Origin: an uncultured Burkholderiales bacterium
GTDB lineage: Bacteria; Pseudomonadota; Gammaproteobacteria; Burkholderiales; Burkholderiaceae_C
Direction of reading: 5' to 3'
Assembly (NCBI GenBank): GCA_903856875.1
Contig: CAIODE010000429.1
Span: 1 to 6,529 of the forward strand
DNA: 6,529 bases
Position 1 is the stretch's first letter; every line of letters starts with the position of its first letter. Below are positions 1 through 6,529 of the stretch, one piece after another. A program made the translations under genes and the position numbers. The notes beneath the pieces were generated by a model. That model ran no database searches, was not told the origin of the DNA, and saw only the letters and a program-made list of their open reading frames with translations.

Positions 1-159
1 GCCGATACATTGGCGCAGTTTTTGGCATCGGCCAGGGCGCAGTCACAAGCGATGCCCATTGAAGCGCATCTTCAAAAATTCTCAGCTGCTGGGCCGGCCA
101 ACAAAGACAGCAAAGAACTTTGGCGCGGGGCGCTCATTTTGAGTTTGCCAGGCGGATAA
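1..159 (+). CDS. gspM: Type II secretion system protein M, C-terminal end (partial)
   Basis: An open frame enters from the left edge in frame 1 and stops at TAA 157-159, giving 52 residues of the C-terminus of a protein whose start lies outside the window. The visible part ends with a short hydrophobic beta-type strand reading LWRGALILSLPGG, which resembles the end of betaproteobacterial GspM proteins, where a W-x-G followed by alternating hydrophobic residues closes the periplasmic ferredoxin-like domain. GspM is a bitopic inner-membrane protein that pairs with GspL to form the platform which anchors the GspE ATPase. Only the tail is visible, so the assignment rests partly on position: it lies directly upstream of gspN, with 2 bases between stop and next start. 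Another small T2SS platform protein is the main alternative. Confidence 0.72.
   Translation, partial: ADTLAQFLASARAQSQAMPIEAHLQKFSAAGPANKDSKELWRGALILSLPGG
150..156 (+). promoter_or_regulatory. Ribosome binding site that sets the gspN start
   Basis: AGGCGGA, one mismatch from AGGAGGA, ends 5 bases before the ATG at 162. It lies inside the last codons of gspM. It supports ATG 162 over the in-frame TTG at 120, which would lie deep within gspM and has no comparable motif before it. Confidence 0.6.
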
Positions 160-161
160 GC

Positions 162-1034
162 ATGCGCGCGCAGCCATCACCCTTCACCTTGACACTGGGC
201 ATCGGCGCCAGCGACAAGCTGCGCTCGCCATTCAATCAAAGAGCATGGTCTTGGGCCGTGGCCGGCGCTTTCATTGGCACTTTGATGGCCTTGCTGATTC
301 ATTTGCCAGCACAGTGGCTGGCGCAAGCTTTGCTCAAGGCCACACAAGGCCAAGTGCAACTGCAAGAAGTGCAGGGTTCTGTCTGGCAAGGTTCAGGTAA
401 ATTGGTGTTAACAGGGGGTGAAGGCAGTCGGGATGCCTTGGCTTTGCCAGGACGCATTCAATGGCAAACAGACATGTCGCTTGATGCTGCGTATCGCCCC
501 AACTTCAATTTCAATTTGAATGCAGTTTGTTGCATGGCAAAGGCAGCGCGACTGTCTTTGCAACCCACTGAGCGTCTGCAAGTGTGGCAATTGCAAGTTG
601 ACGACCATCAATCCCAATGGCCTGCGCATTTGTTAAGCGGCTTGGGCGCGCCGTGGAACACCCTTCAACCCGAAGGCACCCTGGTATTGGAAACCAAGCA
701 ATTAAGGGTCAATTTCCAAACCCAGCCAAGTTGGCTCCAAGGTGGCATCACACTCACGGCAGAAAACATGTCGTCCAAATTGAGCACGCTCAAGCCCATG
801 GGCACTTACCAAATCAATTTAGGGGGCGCATCTGCCGCCAACCCTTTGCCTTCTTTGTCCTTGACCACGCAGTCAGGCAGTTTGTTATTGAGCGGCCAAG
901 GTCAATGGCAAGGCTCACGACTTCAATTTCGGGGCGAAGCCTCTGCAGTGCCTGAGCACGCAGCAGCTTTGTCAAATTTGCTGAACATCATCGGACGGCG
1001 CCAAGGGGCGCGCAGCTTGCTTTCACTAGGTTGA
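162..1034 (+). CDS. gspN: Type II secretion system protein N
   Basis: This encodes a 290-residue protein of the GspN family, an accessory T2SS component anchored in the inner membrane with most of its mass in the periplasm; its exact role is unsettled and it is dispensable in some systems. Residues about 28-49 form a single hydrophobic helix (WAVAGAFIGTLMALLIHLPA) after a short cytoplasmic N-terminus. It is followed by a beta-rich domain with the family-like G-S-V-W-x-G element at residues 72-77. The C-terminus reads LSNLLNIIGRRQGARSLLSLG, which resembles the conserved end of this family. An adjacent cysteine pair sits at residues 123-124 in the periplasmic part. I chose ATG 162 because it follows the gspM stop by 2 bases and has a good ribosome binding site; an in-frame TTG at 120 would add 14 residues overlapping gspM. 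The length is close to that of other GspN proteins. The stop lies 5 bases before gspD, which implies co-transcription. Confidence 0.9.
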   Translation: MRAQPSPFTLTLGIGASDKLRSPFNQRAWSWAVAGAFIGTLMALLIHLPAQWLAQALLKATQGQVQLQEVQGSVWQGSGKLVLTGGEGSRDALALPGRIQWQTDMSLDAAYRPNFNFNLNAVCCMAKAARLSLQPTERLQVWQLQVDDHQSQWPAHLLSGLGAPWNTLQPEGTLVLETKQLRVNFQTQPSWLQGGITLTAENMSSKLSTLKPMGTYQINLGGASAANPLPSLSLTTQSGSLLLSGQGQWQGSRLQFRGEASAVPEHAAALSNLLNIIGRRQGARSLLSLG

Positions 1035-1039
1035 ACACC

Positions 1040-3190
1040 ATGGCTTCACAATCACATTCATTCAAGAACCTCACCCTGCGCATGCCGCGTTGGGTCATAA
1101 GCCTGGGCATGGCGCTGCCTTTGGCATTGGGGGCCGTTCATGCCAATGCAGAGACGCCAAAATCCAACAAAAAAGCCAGCGCCAACTCTGGTAACTCCCC
1201 TGCCAAACAATCGCAAGAACCCGTCACTCTGAACTTCATCAATGCAGAGATTGATGCAGTGGCCAAAACTTTGGCCACCTTGTCTGGTCACAATGTGGTG
1301 GTCGATCCGCGCGTGAAGGGCACCATCACACTCACCAGCAATGTGCCTGTGGCCCCATCGCAAGCGCTCAGATTGTTTGCAGCCCAATTGCGCACCCAAA
1401 GTTTTGCCTTGGTCGAGTCGGCTGGTTTGTATTTGGTCGTACCCGAAGCAGACGCCAAGTTGCAAAGTGGCGGCGTCTCTGCTGGCACTGTGCCGGCCTC
1501 AAATGGTCAAATCGTCACGCAAATTTTTCAGCTGAACCATGAGAGCGCCAACAATTTGGTGCCCATTCTGCGACCCCTCATCAGCCCCAACAACACCGTC
1601 AATGTGAACCCTGGCACCAATGCCTTGGTCATTACCGATTACGCAGACAACCTGCAACGTTTGGCACGCATTATTGCGGCGCTCGATGTGGCCAATGCCA
1701 CAGGCGTTGAAGTGATTCCCCTTAAAAATGCCTTGGCCACTGATATGGTTCCCATGTTGCAGCGCTTGCTTGACTCTGGTGCTGCCAGCGGCAGTGCACC
1801 TGCGGCCGGCCAAACCGATGCCACATTTAAAACCACTGTGATGGCCGAGCCAAGAAGCAACTCGCTCATCTTGCGCGCCGCCAATACGGCCCGCATGACA
1901 CTGGCCAGATCATTGATTGCACAACTGGATCAGCCAACAGACAAAGGCCCTAATGCTGCCAGCGGCAACATCCATGTGGTCTATTTGAAAAATGCCGACT
2001 CAACCAAATTGGCCGCGACATTGCGTGCAGCCATTTCGGCACAAGGCAACTCAGCGGGCGGTGCCAACAGTGCCATGGCCTCTGGCATGACCAACGCCAA
2101 CAACACGCCCAACAACGCCTCAGGTGCAGGTGCCTCCGCCAGTTTCAACACTGCAAGCGGCCAGCCCTCTACGGGCGGTCAAATTCAAGCAGATCCTTCC
2201 ACCAATTCGCTCATCATCACTGCGCCAGAACCACAGTACCGACAACTGCGCGCCGTCATTGACAAGCTTGACGCGCGCCGTGCCCAAGTCTTTGTGGAAA
2301 GTTTGATCGCCGAGGTCAGTGCAGAAAAAGCCGCCGAGTTTGGCGTTCAATGGCAAGGGCCTTTGGGCGGCAAAGGCGACAACAACATTGGGCTTTTAGG
2401 CACCAACTTCAGAGTGGGTGGCGCCAACCTCATCTCGCTGGCTGCCCAAGGCGCCAGTGGCACGGTTGCGCCTTCCTCAGGGCTCAACATTGGCGTTGCA
2501 CACAACAACAACGGCACCTACGTGCTGGGCTTTTTAGCGCGGTTTTTACAAACCACTGGTGATGGCAATGTGCTTTCAACGCCAAACCTCTTAACGCTGG
2601 ACAATGAAGAAGCCAAAATTGTGATTGGTCAAAACGTGCCGTTTGTGACCGGCCAATACACCAACAACAATAACAATGCGGGCTCGGTCAATCCGTTTCA
2701 AACCATTGAACGAAAAGATGTCGGACTGACTTTGCGGGTGAAGCCGCAGATCAGCGAAAACGGCACCGTCAAATTGCAAATTTACCAAGAGGTCAGCCGG
2801 CTTGACCCCGCCTCCCTCAATTCTGCAACCGGCCTCATTACCAACAAGCGCTCTATTGAGTCTAGCGTTCTGGTGGAAGACGGGGCCATTGTGGTCTTGG
2901 GTGGCTTGCTTCAAGACGACTACGGCAACAGCCAAGAACGTGTGCCTGGCTTAGGCGATGTGCCTTTGTTTGGTAACCTGTTTCGCGCAGATTCCCGAAG
3001 CCGCAAGAAAACCAATCTGATGGTGTTCTTAAGGCCTGTGGTTGTGCGCGATGGTGCATCCACTGAAAGCTTGTCTTTGAGTCGTTATGAACAAATGCGC
3101 AGCGTTCAAATGGAAGCATTGCCGAGCAGCACCCCCGGACTGCCCGCCATTGGCGCACCCGTCTTGCCAGAAACCACTCGCAAACCTTGA
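1040..3190 (+). CDS. gspD: Type II secretion system secretin GspD
   Basis: This encodes a 716-residue outer-membrane secretin, the multimeric channel through which folded substrates leave the periplasm. A Sec signal peptide covers residues 1-37, with likely cleavage after AVHANA. N0 spans about 62-137 (starting VTLNFINAEIDAV), N1 158-217, N2 223-297 and N3 311-411. N3 is interrupted at about 335-380 by a Gly/Ser/Asn/Ala-rich segment. The secretin barrel domain spans about 415-670, with the gate-region motif VPFVTG at 533-538 followed by five asparagines (542-546), and the secretin signature VPGLGDVPLFGNLF at 635-648. After it comes RYEQMRSVQ (682-690), similar to the beginning of the S-domain that docks on the channel's outer surface and binds pilotin, then a short Pro-rich tail. 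ATG 1040 is chosen because a weak AGG lies 9 bases upstream at 1028-1030; TTG 1031 has no spacing for a ribosome site, and ATG 1082 would shorten the signal peptide and lacks a site. The stop overlaps the gspE start (TGATG). Confidence 0.98.
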   Translation: MASQSHSFKNLTLRMPRWVISLGMALPLALGAVHANAETPKSNKKASANSGNSPAKQSQEPVTLNFINAEIDAVAKTLATLSGHNVVVDPRVKGTITLTSNVPVAPSQALRLFAAQLRTQSFALVESAGLYLVVPEADAKLQSGGVSAGTVPASNGQIVTQIFQLNHESANNLVPILRPLISPNNTVNVNPGTNALVITDYADNLQRLARIIAALDVANATGVEVIPLKNALATDMVPMLQRLLDSGAASGSAPAAGQTDATFKTTVMAEPRSNSLILRAANTARMTLARSLIAQLDQPTDKGPNAASGNIHVVYLKNADSTKLAATLRAAISAQGNSAGGANSAMASGMTNANNTPNNASGAGASASFNTASGQPSTGGQIQADPSTNSLIITAPEPQYRQLRAVIDKLDARRAQVFVESLIAEVSAEKAAEFGVQWQGPLGGKGDNNIGLLGTNFRVGGANLISLAAQGASGTVAPSSGLNIGVAHNNNGTYVLGFLARFLQTTGDGNVLSTPNLLTLDNEEAKIVIGQNVPFVTGQYTNNNNNAGSVNPFQTIERKDVGLTLRVKPQISENGTVKLQIYQEVSRLDPASLNSATGLITNKRSIESSVLVEDGAIVVLGGLLQDDYGNSQERVPGLGDVPLFGNLFRADSRSRKKTNLMVFLRPVVVRDGASTESLSLSRYEQMRSVQMEALPSSTPGLPAIGAPVLPETTRKP

Positions 3191-4608
3191 TGGCACACCG
3201 CTACCCGCTCCCCTACGCTTTTGCGCGCAGTCACCAACTTTTGTTGGAGGACGATGGCACGCGAATCACGCTTTGGCTTTGCCCAGACAGTGTGCCCAAC
3301 GCCATCTCTGAAGTCATGCGCAAATGGGGCCATGCTGAATTGTCTTTGGACATTGCGAGAGAAGACACCTCAGATCTCAAGCAACGTGTGAGCAAAGCCT
3401 ACACGGCGCAATACGGCCCTGGCGAATCAAGTGCCGCGGCTGTGGTCAACGAGGTCGAGTCTGCCGCCGATTTGTCGCGCATGATGCAAGAACTTCCTGC
3501 TGTCGAAGACTTGCTAGAAACCAGCGACGATGCGCCCATTATTCGCATGTTGAATGCGCTGCTCACACAAGCGGCACGCGACGGCGCCAGCGACATCCAC
3601 ATTGAACCTTATGAGCGCCACTCCAGTGTGCGCTTTCGTGTCGATGGCAACTTGCGCGAAGTGGTTCAACCCAATCGCGCTTTGCACGCAGCCCTTATTT
3701 CTCGCCTCAAAATCATGGCCGAACTCGACATTGCCGAGAAGCGACTGCCGCAAGATGGCCGCATCAGTTTGCGTTTGGGTTCGCGCGCGGTCGATGTCCG
3801 AGTTTCCACATTGCCCAGTGCACATGGTGAGCGAGCCGTTTTGCGATTGCTTGATAAATCTGAAACCCGTCTCAGCCTCGAGTCTGTAGGCATGCAAGGC
3901 GCCACTCTGCAACGCTTTGAGCAATTGGTCACCCAACCCCATGGTTTGATTTTGGTCACGGGCCCAACCGGCTCTGGCAAAACCACCACGCTGTATGCGG
4001 CACTGCAAAGCTTGGACGCTGCAGGCAGCAACATCATGACGGTGGAAGACCCCATTGAATATGAACTGGCAGGTGTGGGACAAACACAGGTCAATGCGAA
4101 GATTGATTTGAGCTTCGCCAAGGCTTTGCGCGCCATTTTGCGTCAAGACCCCGACATCATCATGATTGGTGAAATTCGAGATTTTGAAACAGCGCAAATT
4201 GCCATTCAAGCTTCCATGACGGGCCACTTGGTGCTGGCCACATTGCATACCAATGATGCTGCCAGTGCAGTCACACGGCTGACAGACATGGGCATTGAAC
4301 CCTTTTTGTTAAGCTCCTCGCTGTTAGGCGTATTGGCGCAACGCTTGGTGCGAAAAGTTTGCACTGCGTGCCAAGGTCGCGGGTGCACGCAATGTGGACA
4401 GACGGGCTACGCCGGACGTACAGGCATCTTTGAATTGATGATCACCGACGATGCGCTACGCGCTCAAATTCACGCCAAACAATCAGAAGCCAGTCTTCGA
4501 GATAGCGCAATGGCAACTGGCATGGTGTTGATGCGAGACGATGGTGAACGGCTGGTTCAATTGGGCATCACACGGCCAGAAGAATTGCTTCGCGTCACCC
4601 GCGATTGA
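3190..4608 (+). CDS. gspE: Type II secretion system ATPase GspE
   Basis: This encodes a 472-residue cytoplasmic AAA-type ATPase that powers pseudopilus assembly and is recruited to the membrane by GspL. After a short N-terminal domain come ASDIHIE (133-139) and EKRLPQDGR (183-191), both typical of the N2 domain. The catalytic core has Walker A GPTGSGKTT (258-266, K264), the Asp box around E286-D287 in TVEDPIEYEL, Walker B DIIMIGE (322-328) with the following RD (330-331), and the His box with H346 and H353 in TGHLVLATLHTNDA. A four-cysteine motif follows at C391, C394, C399 and C402, then GYAGRTGIFELM. All catalytic motifs are intact, so it should be active. Family members are commonly near 500 residues; the shortness is explained at least partly by the compact cysteine region. 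ATG 3190 overlaps the gspD stop by one base, and no clear Shine-Dalgarno is present, so translation is probably coupled to gspD. The four cysteines and the GspF neighbour argue against PilB or PilT. Confidence 0.98.
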   Translation: MAHRYPLPYAFARSHQLLLEDDGTRITLWLCPDSVPNAISEVMRKWGHAELSLDIAREDTSDLKQRVSKAYTAQYGPGESSAAAVVNEVESAADLSRMMQELPAVEDLLETSDDAPIIRMLNALLTQAARDGASDIHIEPYERHSSVRFRVDGNLREVVQPNRALHAALISRLKIMAELDIAEKRLPQDGRISLRLGSRAVDVRVSTLPSAHGERAVLRLLDKSETRLSLESVGMQGATLQRFEQLVTQPHGLILVTGPTGSGKTTTLYAALQSLDAAGSNIMTVEDPIEYELAGVGQTQVNAKIDLSFAKALRAILRQDPDIIMIGEIRDFETAQIAIQASMTGHLVLATLHTNDAASAVTRLTDMGIEPFLLSSSLLGVLAQRLVRKVCTACQGRGCTQCGQTGYAGRTGIFELMITDDALRAQIHAKQSEASLRDSAMATGMVLMRDDGERLVQLGITRPEELLRVTRD

Positions 4609-4625
4609 TTTCAAACTTCAGTTTC

Positions 4626-5852
4626 ATGCCAGCCTATTCTTTTGAAGCACTGCAAAACGATGGCGTCCTGCGCAAGGGCGTGATCGAGGCCGACAGTGCC
4701 AAAGCTGCGCGAGGCCAATTGCGCGCCCAGTCTTTGGTGCCATTGGCCGTGCAAGCGCTGGCGCAAAGTGCTTCTGACAAAAAAAGCATTTGGCAAACCA
4801 ACATCGGTTCTGCCAAATGTTTTTCTGCCAATGCCTTGGCTGTTTGGACTCGCCAGTTGGCCAGTTTGGTGGGAAGTGGTTTGCCGCTAGAGCGCGCCTT
4901 GGCCGCTTTGAGCGATGAAGCCGAATCAGAAAAGCAGTCTCATTTGGTGGCCAACTTGCGCGCTGAAGTCAATGCCGGTCTGGGCCTGGCCAAAGCCATG
5001 TCGCAGCATCCCAAAGAATTTTCAGCGCTCTACACAGCAGTGATCAGTGCTGGGGAACAAGGCGGTAATTTAGGTGAAGTGCTTGGACAACTGGCCGACG
5101 ATTTGCAGGATCAGCAAACACTCAAAGCCAAACTCTTAAGCGCCTCTTTGTACCCTGCCATCGTGAGCCTCATTGCTTTGATCATTGTGATTTTCCTGCT
5201 CAGCACCGTGGTGCCACAAGTGGCGCAAGTGTTTTCTGGCAGCCAGAGAAAATTGCCCGCACTCACAGTGGCCATGCTGGCACTCAGTGATTTTGTGCGC
5301 AACCATGGATGGACCGTGGCACTGTTGCTGGGCTTGAGTTACTTGGGATTTCTTCAGGCCATGAAGCAACACGCTTTGCGCTTGCGCTTTGACGCGGCCG
5401 TTTTGCGCTTACCTATTTTGGGCCGACTGGCAACGGGATACAACACGGCTCGCTTTGCAAGCACCCTGGCCATGCTCACTGCAGCTGGCGTGCCCATCTT
5501 GAAGGCCATGCAATCGGCCGCCGACACGCTCTCCAACCAAGCCATGCGCGAAGACGTTCTCGATGCCTTGATCTTGGTGCGTGAAGGCGCCCCTTTGGCC
5601 ATGGCCATGGGTCAGAAAAAACGCTTCCCCAGTTTGCTTTCGATGTTTGCGCGCTTGGGTGAACAAACCGGCCAACTGCCGCTCATGTTGCAACGTGCCG
5701 CCCAACAACTTTCGGCCGATGTACAGCGCCGCGCCTTGGCCTTGGCCACCATTTTGGAGCCTTTGCTCATTGTGGCCATGGGCGGTGTGGTCATGCTCAT
5801 CGTGTTGGCAGTGCTCATGCCTATCATGGAGTTGAATCAATGGGTTCGATAA
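4626..5852 (+). CDS. gspF: Type II secretion system inner-membrane protein GspF
   Basis: This encodes a 408-residue polytopic inner-membrane protein, the platform core thought to transmit GspE's ATP-driven motion to the growing pseudopilus. It opens with MPAYSFEAL and a cytoplasmic segment containing KGVIEADSAKAAR, as usual for GspF. Two homologous T2SSF repeats follow. Repeat 1 starts near residue 66, with VGSGLPLERAL and GEQGGNL (143-149); repeat 2 starts near 276, with AAGVPILKAM and GEQTGQL (345-351). Three hydrophobic helices are visible at about 175-198, 228-245 and 376-403, matching the family topology. The length is typical (about 400). I chose ATG 4626 because MPAYxFEA is the normal family start. 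A TTG at 4605 overlapping the gspE stop would add seven residues (ISNFSF-like) without family support. No Shine-Dalgarno is evident in the 17-base gap after gspE, so translational coupling is likely. Confidence 0.97.
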   Translation: MPAYSFEALQNDGVLRKGVIEADSAKAARGQLRAQSLVPLAVQALAQSASDKKSIWQTNIGSAKCFSANALAVWTRQLASLVGSGLPLERALAALSDEAESEKQSHLVANLRAEVNAGLGLAKAMSQHPKEFSALYTAVISAGEQGGNLGEVLGQLADDLQDQQTLKAKLLSASLYPAIVSLIALIIVIFLLSTVVPQVAQVFSGSQRKLPALTVAMLALSDFVRNHGWTVALLLGLSYLGFLQAMKQHALRLRFDAAVLRLPILGRLATGYNTARFASTLAMLTAAGVPILKAMQSAADTLSNQAMREDVLDALILVREGAPLAMAMGQKKRFPSLLSMFARLGEQTGQLPLMLQRAAQQLSADVQRRALALATILEPLLIVAMGGVVMLIVLAVLMPIMELNQWVR

Positions 5853-5853
5853 C

Positions 5854-5859
5854 AAGGAG
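5854..5859 (+). promoter_or_regulatory. Strong ribosome binding site of the 5'-nucleotidase gene
   Basis: AAGGAG lies 6 bases before ATG 5866, one base after the gspF stop codon ends at 5852. It is the closest match to the anti-Shine-Dalgarno consensus among the gene starts in this window and fixes the start of the downstream gene. It suggests that this gene is translated independently rather than by coupling to gspF. Confidence 0.8.
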
Positions 5860-5865
5860 CATCGC

Positions 5866-6529
5866 ATGGCAGTCAGCCTAGACGGTCAATTGGTGGTGGC
5901 GATTTCATCGCGCGCCTTGTTCGATTTTGAAGAAGAAAATTTGGTCTTCGAGCAAAGCGATGACCGTGCTTACATGAAGCTGCAGTTGGAGCGACTTGAA
6001 GAGCCCGCCAAACCAGGTGTTGCTTTTTCTTTGGTGAAAAAACTCTTGGCTTTCAACGATGCCACAACGCAAAGGGTCGAGGTGGTTATCTTGTCGCGCA
6101 ACGACCCTGTGTCGGGTATGCGGGTGTTCCGATCGGCGCAGCACTATGGCTTGTCGATTCAGCGCGGCAGTTTCACGCGCGGTCAGTCGCCATGGCGCTA
6201 CTTAAAACCCCTCAACGCCAATCTCTTTTTGTCCACGCATTTGTCAGACGTGCGCGCCGCCTTAGACGCTGGCGTTCCTGCCGCTCAGGTTTATCCCCAT
6301 TCTGCGCACGCGTCTGAAGCACACCCGCATGAAGTGCGCATTGCATTTGATGGTGATGCTGTTTTGTTTTCCGATGAAGCCGAGCGTGTTTTTCAATCGC
6401 AAGGCTTGTCTGCCTTTCAAGCGCACGAACATGCCAAGGCCTCACAACCCTTGCTGGCTGGGCCTTTCAAGCCTTTGCTGGCTGCGCTTCAAAGGCTTCA
6501 ACAAGAAGGCACACCGGCCGTCCGCGTCA
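5866..6529 (+). CDS. Cytosolic 5'-nucleotidase, cN-I-like family (partial, 3' end outside window)
   Basis: The frame is open from ATG 5866 to the right edge, giving 221 complete codons without a stop. The protein matches the bacterial 5'-nucleotidase family related to animal cytosolic nucleotidase IA/IB (Pfam family 5'-nucleotidase, PF06189, by recollection), which hydrolyses nucleoside 5'-monophosphates to nucleosides and phosphate. Recognisable blocks are AISSRALFD (12-20), VVILSRNDP with SRNDP at 77-81, and FDGDAVLFSDEAE (161-173). The last contains the D-x-D pair (D162, D164) that serves as HAD-like motif I, with the expected nucleophile and acid/base aspartates. PLLAGPFKPLLAAL near the right edge also fits the family. 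There is no signal peptide or membrane helix, so it should be cytoplasmic. Full-length members are about 300 residues, so roughly a quarter to a third is missing. It starts 13 bases after gspF and may share the T2SS transcript, but no functional link to secretion is evident. Confidence 0.92.
   Translation, partial: MAVSLDGQLVVAISSRALFDFEEENLVFEQSDDRAYMKLQLERLEEPAKPGVAFSLVKKLLAFNDATTQRVEVVILSRNDPVSGMRVFRSAQHYGLSIQRGSFTRGQSPWRYLKPLNANLFLSTHLSDVRAALDAGVPAAQVYPHSAHASEAHPHEVRIAFDGDAVLFSDEAERVFQSQGLSAFQAHEHAKASQPLLAGPFKPLLAALQRLQQEGTPAVRV

Noticed and set aside
617..955. A 112-codon open frame on the + strand inside gspN
   Set aside because: It overlaps gspN in another frame, has a composition typical of out-of-frame reading (many R, H, P) and matches no family.
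3514..4248. A 244-codon open frame on the - strand
   Set aside because: It lies wholly antisense to the catalytic core of gspE, has no recognisable domain and is rich in residues expected from reverse reading of a biased coding strand. It is a shadow frame.
5596..5611. Short CCATGG/GCCATGGCC palindromic run in gspF, considered as a site or hairpin
   Set aside because: It encodes AMAM in a conserved part of gspF, the stem is very short and there is no T-tract after it, so it is not a terminator or an evident binding site.
5853..5865. A possible promoter or terminator between gspF and the nucleotidase gene
   Set aside because: The 13-base gap holds only the ribosome binding site; no -35/-10 pair or hairpin with a T-run is visible in it.
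5409..5867. A 152-codon open frame on the - strand opposite gspF
   Set aside because: It is very rich in His, Gln and Arg, is antisense to the conserved second GspF repeat and has no plausible start context; it is a shadow.
6451..6484. Direct repeat TTGCTGGCTG (6451-6460 and 6475-6484)
   Set aside because: The spacing is 24 bases, in frame, and encodes the repeated PLLA within PLLAGPFKPLLAAL, which fits the 5'-nucleotidase family. It is a coding coincidence, not a mobile or regulatory repeat.

Overview
The window is a densely packed, single-strand stretch of chromosomal DNA carrying the distal half of a type II secretion system (T2SS) operon, followed directly by a cytosolic 5'-nucleotidase gene. 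The moderate GC content, the frequent use of TTG for leucine, the presence of gspN and the order gspM-gspN-gspD-gspE-gspF suggest a betaproteobacterium of the order Burkholderiales, most likely Comamonadaceae-like. That placement is inference from protein style and gene order, not from a marker gene.

Layout: bases 1-159 are the last 52 codons of gspM, an inner-membrane platform protein. gspN (162-1034) follows after 2 bases, then gspD, the outer-membrane secretin (1040-3190), gspE, the cytoplasmic secretion ATPase (3190-4608), and gspF, the polytopic inner-membrane core protein (4626-5852). Thirteen bases later, behind the best ribosome binding site in the window, a gene of the cN-I-like 5'-nucleotidase family starts at 5866 and runs off the right edge. 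All genes are on the + strand. The gaps are 2, 5, -1 (overlap), 17 and 13 bases, so there is no room for internal terminators or conventional promoters outside genes, and the T2SS genes are probably one transcriptional unit.

How the parts work together (family knowledge): GspE hydrolyses ATP at the cytoplasmic face and works through GspF and the GspL/GspM platform to assemble the pseudopilus, which pushes folded periplasmic substrates out through the GspD channel. GspN is an accessory bitopic membrane protein found in only some T2SS. The pseudopilins (GspG-K), GspL, GspC and the prepilin peptidase are not in this window; gspL and the pseudopilin genes probably lie just to the left.

I found no RNA genes, mobile elements, CRISPR arrays, inverted-repeat terminators or sign of a new system. 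No non-coding stretch is longer than 17 bases. The points worth a second look are modest: a very compact cysteine motif in GspE, a Gly/Ser/Asn/Ala-rich insert in the GspD N3 domain, gspE and gspF starts without visible Shine-Dalgarno sequences, and a nucleotidase gene attached to the end of a secretion operon.
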